The translations under genes were made by a program, and so were the position numbers. From contig DHHB01000073.1 of the NCBI GenBank assembly GCA_002403075.1, positions 1 through 10,906 on the forward strand: a stretch of DNA of 10,906 nucleotides, written 5' to 3'. The DNA comes from a bacterium UBP1_UBA4783. Its GTDB lineage: Bacteria > Krumholzibacteriota > Krumholzibacteriia > Krumholzibacteriales > Krumholzibacteriaceae. Numbering within the stretch: the first letter of the stretch is position 1; every line of letters begins with the position of its first letter. Below the pieces are notes generated by a model. The model was not told where the DNA came from. It saw only the letters and a program-made list of their open reading frames with translations, and made no database searches. Below, in pieces: positions 7,323-10,906 of the stretch.

Positions 7323-9254
7323 TTAAAGATACGTCTTCCTGCGTATCTCGTCAATGCTTTCCGCGAGGAATTCATCCACCCCTTTGACCCCCACCCGTCC
7401 CTTTCTCTTGGACCGGATGTCGAGCGTTCCATCGGCCATCTCCCGCTCCCCGGCGACCGCCATGTAGGGGATCTTGTGGATCTCCGCCTCCCGGATGCGG
7501 TACCCGATCTTTTCCTCGCGCAGATCCGCGTGCGCCCGAAGGCCCCCCTCGACGAGGCGCCGGACGACGGAGCGCACGTAGTCGTGCTGGCCCGGGCCGA
7601 TCGGAAAGACGCGCACCTGCTCGGGCGCGAGCCAGAGCGGAAACTCCCCCGCGTAGTGCTCGGTGAGGGTCCCGATGAACCGCTCGATGGAGCCGAGAAG
7701 CGCGCGGTGGATCATGTACACGTACGCGCGCTGACCCTCGGCGTTCACGTACTGCACGTCGAAGCGCCGCGGCAGGTTGAAGTCGAACTGGATCGTCGTC
7801 GCCTGCCATCCGCGGCCGATCGCGTCGATGAGCTTGAGATCGATCTTCGGACCGTAGAACACCGCCTCGCCGGTCATCCGGTGGTACGGGATGCCGCGCT
7901 TTTCGATCGCGGCCAGGAGGCTCGCCTCGGCCCGCTCCCATTCCTCCTCGGTCCCGGCGTACTTCGCCATGTTCGCCGGATCGTGCACGCTCAGCTCGAC
8001 CCGGTAGTCGGTGAACCCGAACGCGGTGAGGAGGCTGTGGGCGAACTCGAAGCACCCGTCCACCTCGTCCATGAGCTGCTCCGGCGTGCAGAAGATGTGC
8101 GCGTCGTCCTGCGTGAAGCCGCGGACCCGCAGCAGACCGTGCAGCGTCCCCGTCCGCTCGTTCCGGTACACGGTGCCGAGCTCCGCGTAGCGCACGGGCA
8201 GGTCCCGGTAGCTGTGAAGCTTGCTCTTGTAGACGAGGATATGCCCGGGGCAGTTCATCGGCTTGAGAACGAACTCCTGATCCTCGCACGGGATGACGAA
8301 CATGTTCTCCCGGTAGTAGTCGAAGTGCCCCGAGGTGCGCCAGAGGTTGCTCCGCGCGATATGCGGCGTCATGATGATCTCGTAGCCGCGGCGGCGGTGC
8401 TCGTCCTTCCAGTAGTTCTCGATCGTCTCTCGCAGGAGGTATCCTTTCGGATACCAGAAAACGAGCCCGCCTCCCGCCTCGTCCTTGATGTCGAACAGCT
8501 CGAGTTGGGGGCCGAGGCGCCGGTGATCCCGCCGCTTGGCCTCCTCGCGCCTCGCGAGCTCCTTCTTGAGATCGCCGTCGCTGAAGAAGGCGGTGCCGTA
8601 TATCCGCTGCATCATCTGGTTCCGCTCGTCGCCGCGCCAGTAGGCCCCCGCGATCGAGAGGAGCTTGAAGGCCTTGACCATTTTTATGTCGGGCAGATGC
8701 GGGCCCGCGCACAGGTCGACGAACGAGCCGAGACGGTACACCGACACGGTCTCGGCGCCGAGATCCCGGATGAGCTCGACCTTGAACGGCTGGCCGAGCT
8801 TCTCGAAGAGCGCGGTCGCCTCGGCGCTCGACATCTCCTCGCGGGTGAACGGGGGCGGCTCGCCCGCGAGGATGCCGGCCATGGCCTCCTCGATGCGGAC
8901 GAGGTCCTCCGGAGCGAGGCTCCTGTCGAGCAGGATATCGTAGTAGAAGCCGTCCTCTATCGACGGTCCGATCCCGAAGCGCGCTTCCGGAAACAGGGTC
9001 TGGACCGCGAGCGCCATGAGATGGGACGCGCTGTGGCGCAGCACTTCGAGCGCCCCGTCGTCGGAGGTGACGACCGGATGTATTTCGGAGGCGCCGTCGG
9101 GCACCCGGGTCCTCACGTCGCGGAGCCTCCCGTCGACCCGGAACGCGACGAGATCGCGGCGCGTCTTGCCCGAGAGCGCCTCGAGCGCGCCGGAGAGCGG
9201 CGCGCCGCCGTCGATCGCCTTCCGCGAACCGTCTTTCAGCACGAGCTCGGCCAT
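7323..9254 (-). CDS. thrS: Threonine--tRNA ligase
   Basis: ThrRS charges tRNA-Thr in the cytosol and edits Ser-tRNA-Thr. The 643 residues match E. coli (642). Domains: TGS (about 1-62); the editing domain with HSASH (H74, H78) and DLCAGPH (C182, H186); the class II catalytic core with motif 2 near TVYRNERTG (361-369); zinc ligands C335 (MNCPGH), H386 (TQDDAH) and H516 (YMIHRAL); and the C-terminal anticodon-binding domain from about 540. All editing and zinc residues are present. ATG at 9254 is chosen because MAELVLKDGS begins the TGS fold; the open frame continues upstream only because it runs back through tRNA-Val. The SD is weak (GCGGGAC about 8 nt upstream). The 5' leader after the tRNA is only 33 nt, too short for a T-box or for an E. 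coli-type operator. Confidence 0.98.
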   Translation of the reverse strand: MAELVLKDGSRKAIDGGAPLSGALEALSGKTRRDLVAFRVDGRLRDVRTRVPDGASEIHPVVTSDDGALEVLRHSASHLMALAVQTLFPEARFGIGPSIEDGFYYDILLDRSLAPEDLVRIEEAMAGILAGEPPPFTREEMSSAEATALFEKLGQPFKVELIRDLGAETVSVYRLGSFVDLCAGPHLPDIKMVKAFKLLSIAGAYWRGDERNQMMQRIYGTAFFSDGDLKKELARREEAKRRDHRRLGPQLELFDIKDEAGGGLVFWYPKGYLLRETIENYWKDEHRRRGYEIIMTPHIARSNLWRTSGHFDYYRENMFVIPCEDQEFVLKPMNCPGHILVYKSKLHSYRDLPVRYAELGTVYRNERTGTLHGLLRVRGFTQDDAHIFCTPEQLMDEVDGCFEFAHSLLTAFGFTDYRVELSVHDPANMAKYAGTEEEWERAEASLLAAIEKRGIPYHRMTGEAVFYGPKIDLKLIDAIGRGWQATTIQFDFNLPRRFDVQYVNAEGQRAYVYMIHRALLGSIERFIGTLTEHYAGEFPLWLAPEQVRVFPIGPGQHDYVRSVVRRLVEGGLRAHADLREEKIGYRIREAEIHKIPYMAVAGEREMADGTLDIRSKRKGRVGVKGVDEFLAESIDEIRRKTYL

Positions 9255-9280
9255 CGGATAACGTCCCGCGTGGAGTACAT

Positions 9281-9287
9281 AAAAAAA
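9281..9287 (-). terminator. Seven-T run directly after tRNA-Val CCA
   Basis: On the minus strand the encoded CCA is followed at once by TTTTTTT, then 26 nt to the thrS ATG. There is no separate hairpin; only the tRNA acceptor/T-arm fold precedes the run. It might cause partial termination or be merely the spacer where tRNA 3' processing occurs. Whether it terminates is inference. Confidence 0.35.
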
Positions 9288-9364
9288 TGGTGGGCGATAC
9301 TGGAATTGAACCAGTGACCCCCTGCATGTCAAGCAGGTACTCTAACCATCTGAGCTAATCGCCC
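9288..9364 (-). tRNA. tRNA-Val (anticodon GAC)
   Basis: The 77-nt sequence folds as a full cloverleaf. The acceptor GGGCGAT pairs with ATCGCCC. The D arm is GCTC...GAGT, and the anticodon stem CCTGC/GCAGG encloses the loop TTGACAT, so the anticodon is GAC, reading GUC and GUU. The variable loop is GGGTC, the T stem ACTGG/CCAGT with loop TTCAATT, and the discriminator A. The CCA end is encoded (9290-9288), so no CCA addition is needed. A promoter about 14 nt upstream of the mature 5' end serves it, and thrS follows 33 nt downstream, so the two are probably cotranscribed and the tRNA cut out by RNase P and a 3' nuclease. Confidence 0.96.
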
Positions 9365-9384
9365 ATCCGTGTCTCGGACTTCTT

Positions 9385-9413
9385 ATTGTATGCAACCGCG
9401 GCCCGCCGGGCAA
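9385..9413 (-). promoter_or_regulatory. Sigma70-type promoter for tRNA-Val (and probably thrS)
   Basis: The -35 TTGCCC (9413-9408) and -10 TACAAT (9390-9385) are separated by exactly 17 nt. The -10 matches 5 of 6 consensus bases. The predicted start, about 9378, gives a 14-nt leader to the tRNA. The -35 touches the end of the dnaK terminator. It is the only good promoter I find upstream of the thrS-to-pheT genes. Confidence 0.72.
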
Positions 9414-9461
9414 CGAAAATCTCGCGGGGCGGCCGGCCGACCAGCGGCCGATCCGCCCCGC
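9413..9461 (-). terminator. Factor-independent terminator of dnaK
   Basis: GCGGGGCGG (9461-9453) pairs perfectly with CCGCCCCGC (9432-9424), 9 bp. The enclosed GC-rich stretch holds a smaller GGCC hairpin. ATTTTCGTT follows after GAG. It lies 24 nt after the dnaK stop. The U-tract is short, but the stem is strong and the position is right. Confidence 0.7.
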
Positions 9462-9485
9462 ACGCTCATCCGAAACTCTCCGCTC

Positions 9486-10906
9486 TCATTTCTTGTCGTC
9501 GTCGAGGATCTCGTAGTCGGCGTCGACCGCCTTCCCCTCTTTCGCCTCCCCGCCTGGCGATCCCGCGCCGGGCTCCGGCCCGGGCTGCGGTCCTCCCTGC
9601 GCGGCACCCGCCGCCTGATACATCTTCTGCGAAGCGCGCTGCCAGACGGCGTTGTGGCGATCGATCGCCGCGCGGATCCGGCTTCCGTCCTCCGATTTCG
9701 CCGCCTCCTTGAGCTCCTCGAGAACCCGGCGAAGCTCGGTTTCGTCCTCGGCCGGGATCTTGTCCTTGTACTCGAGAAGCTGCTTCTCCGTCTGGTAGGC
9801 GAGCTGATCCGCCTGGTTGCGCAGATCGATCGCCTCGCGCTTCCGCCGGTCCTCGGCGGCGTGCAGCTCGGCCTCGCCCACCATCTTCTTGATCTCGCTC
9901 TCGCTGAGGCCGCTCGAGGGCTGGATGATGATCTTCTGCTCGCGGCCGGTGGCTTTGTCCTTCGCCGAGACGTTGAGGATGCCGTTCGCGTCGATGTCGA
10001 AGGTGACCTCGATCTGCGGGATGCCGCGCCCGGCCGGCGGAATGCCGGCGAGCTGGAACCGGCCGATCGACTTGTTGTCCGGAGCCATCTCGCGCTCGCC
10101 CTGCAGAACGTGGATTTCGACGGTCGTCTGGTTGTCCGCCGCGGTCGAGAAGACCTCGCTCTTGCGCGTCGGGATCGTCGTGTTCCGGCTGATGAGCTTC
10201 GTCATGACGCCGCCGAGCGTCTCGATGCCGAGCGAGAGGGGCGTCACGTCGAGCAGCAGCACGTCGTGCACGTCGCCGCCGAGCACGCCTCCCTGAATCG
10301 CCGCCCCGAGGGCGACGACCTCGTCCGGATTCACGCCCCGGTGGGGCTCCTTGCCGAAGAGCTCCTTCACCTTCGCCTGCACGGCCGGCATGCGCGTCGC
10401 GCCGCCGACGAGGATCACCTCGCCGACGTCCTCGGGCTTGAGACCCGCGTCGCGCAGACACGCCTTGCAGGGGCCCACCGTCCGCTCGATGAGGTCGGCC
10501 GTGAGCGACTCGAGCTTCGCCCGCGTGAGCTTCATGGCGAGATGCTTCGGCCCCGCCGCGTCCGCGGTAATGAACGGCAGGTTGATCTCCGCCTGCGGAA
10601 CGCTCGAAAGCTCGCACTTCGCCTTTTCGGCGGCCTCGCGCAGGCGCTGCACCGCCATCGCGTCGTTCGAGAGATCGATCCCCTGCTCGCGCTTGAACTC
10701 GGCGATGATCCAGTCCATGACGCGTTGATCGAAGTCGTCTCCGCCGAGATGCGTGTCGCCGTTCGTGGCCTTGACCTCGAACACGCTGTCCCCGATCTCG
10801 AGGATGGAGATGTCGAACGTGCCGCCGCCGAGATCGAACACGGCGATCGTCTTCTCGCCCTTCTTATCGAGCCCGTAGGCGAGCGCGGCCGCGGTGGGCT
10901 CGTTGA
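9486..10906 (-). CDS. dnaK: Chaperone DnaK (Hsp70), 5' end outside window
   Basis: DnaK is the ATP-dependent Hsp70 chaperone working with DnaJ and GrpE. The frame is open at the right edge; about 472 residues are visible, beginning at the NEPTAAALAYGL segment that corresponds to about residue 170 of E. coli DnaK, so about a quarter is missing. Seen: the phosphate-2 motif DLGGGTFD, THLGGDDFDQR, the adenosine motif VGGATRMPAV, the interdomain linker DVLLLDVTPLS, the substrate-binding beta domain (SLGIETLGGVMTKLI, EIHVLQGEREMA, DIDANGILNVSAKDKATGRE), the helical lid, a Gly/Pro-rich tail, and the C-terminal DADYEILDDDKK, like the EEVD-type acidic ends of bacterial DnaK. No GrpE or DnaJ gene is adjacent on the visible side; the gene ends at its own terminator, so it does not belong to the thrS transcription unit. 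Confidence 0.97.
   Translation of the reverse strand, partial: NEPTAAALAYGLDKKGEKTIAVFDLGGGTFDISILEIGDSVFEVKATNGDTHLGGDDFDQRVMDWIIAEFKREQGIDLSNDAMAVQRLREAAEKAKCELSSVPQAEINLPFITADAAGPKHLAMKLTRAKLESLTADLIERTVGPCKACLRDAGLKPEDVGEVILVGGATRMPAVQAKVKELFGKEPHRGVNPDEVVALGAAIQGGVLGGDVHDVLLLDVTPLSLGIETLGGVMTKLISRNTTIPTRKSEVFSTAADNQTTVEIHVLQGEREMAPDNKSIGRFQLAGIPPAGRGIPQIEVTFDIDANGILNVSAKDKATGREQKIIIQPSSGLSESEIKKMVGEAELHAAEDRRKREAIDLRNQADQLAYQTEKQLLEYKDKIPAEDETELRRVLEELKEAAKSEDGSRIRAAIDRHNAVWQRASQKMYQAAGAAQGGPQPGPEPGAGSPGGEAKEGKAVDADYEILDDDKK

Noticed and set aside
9255..9287. T-box or operator controlling thrS
   Set aside because: Only 33 nt separate the tRNA from the start codon, with no specifier loop, T-box sequence or anticodon-like arm.
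7302..9317. Long plus-strand open frame of 671 codons opposite thrS
   Set aside because: Antisense frame created by high GC3 in thrS. Its translation is low-complexity R/E/V/L-rich text with no family motif, while the minus strand encodes complete ThrRS.
9255..9332. Upstream extension of thrS by 26 codons
   Set aside because: It reads through the tRNA-Val gene; the family start MAELVLKDGS lies at 9254.

Overview
The window is GC-rich (coding stretches near 65-70% G+C by spot counts) and every gene I can support lies on the minus strand, so transcription runs from high to low coordinates. It is core bacterial housekeeping DNA, not an accessory region. The order is dnaK (5' end outside the window), a factor-independent terminator, a promoter, tRNA-Val(GAC), thrS, infC, rpmI, rplT, pheS, pheT, a small coiled-coil ZapB-like gene, zapA, a 6S RNA gene, and rny (3' end outside the window). 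Linkage of thrS-infC-rpmI-rplT-pheST with zapA, 6S RNA and rny is known from deltaproteobacteria and other Gram-negative-type lineages. The L20 sequence has a GYFG motif that I associate with FCB-group bacteria. My best guess is an uncultured GC-rich bacterium of the deltaproteobacterial or FCB-related kind; the phylum cannot be fixed by eye.

Right part (9255-10906): the last ~472 residues of DnaK, a GC-rich terminator, then a good sigma70-type promoter (TTGCCC-17-TACAAT) about 14 nt upstream of a tRNA-Val with encoded CCA. Seven T residues follow the CCA, and the thrS start codon lies 33 nt after it.

Middle (2569-9254): threonyl-tRNA synthetase, IF-3, L35, L20 and both phenylalanyl-tRNA synthetase subunits, tightly packed. 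rplT/pheS overlap by ATGA and pheS/pheT by GTGA. infC very probably starts at an AUC codon behind a perfect AGGAGG, the rare-start arrangement that lets IF-3 regulate itself. A 13-bp hairpin sits just upstream of that ribosome binding site.

Left part (1-2568): two small cell-division genes with markedly lower GC, then 387 nt without a protein gene (1511-1897). That stretch contains a convincing 6S RNA of about 187 nt, recognised from its closing stem, GAGCC element, 3' CACCTT/TTCAA element and size. Last comes rny (RNase Y), 503 codons visible. No mobile element, CRISPR array, phage gene or plausible new protein system is present. The interesting points are regulatory: the infC start, leader hairpins, competing pairing upstream of 6S RNA, and the tRNA-thrS junction.
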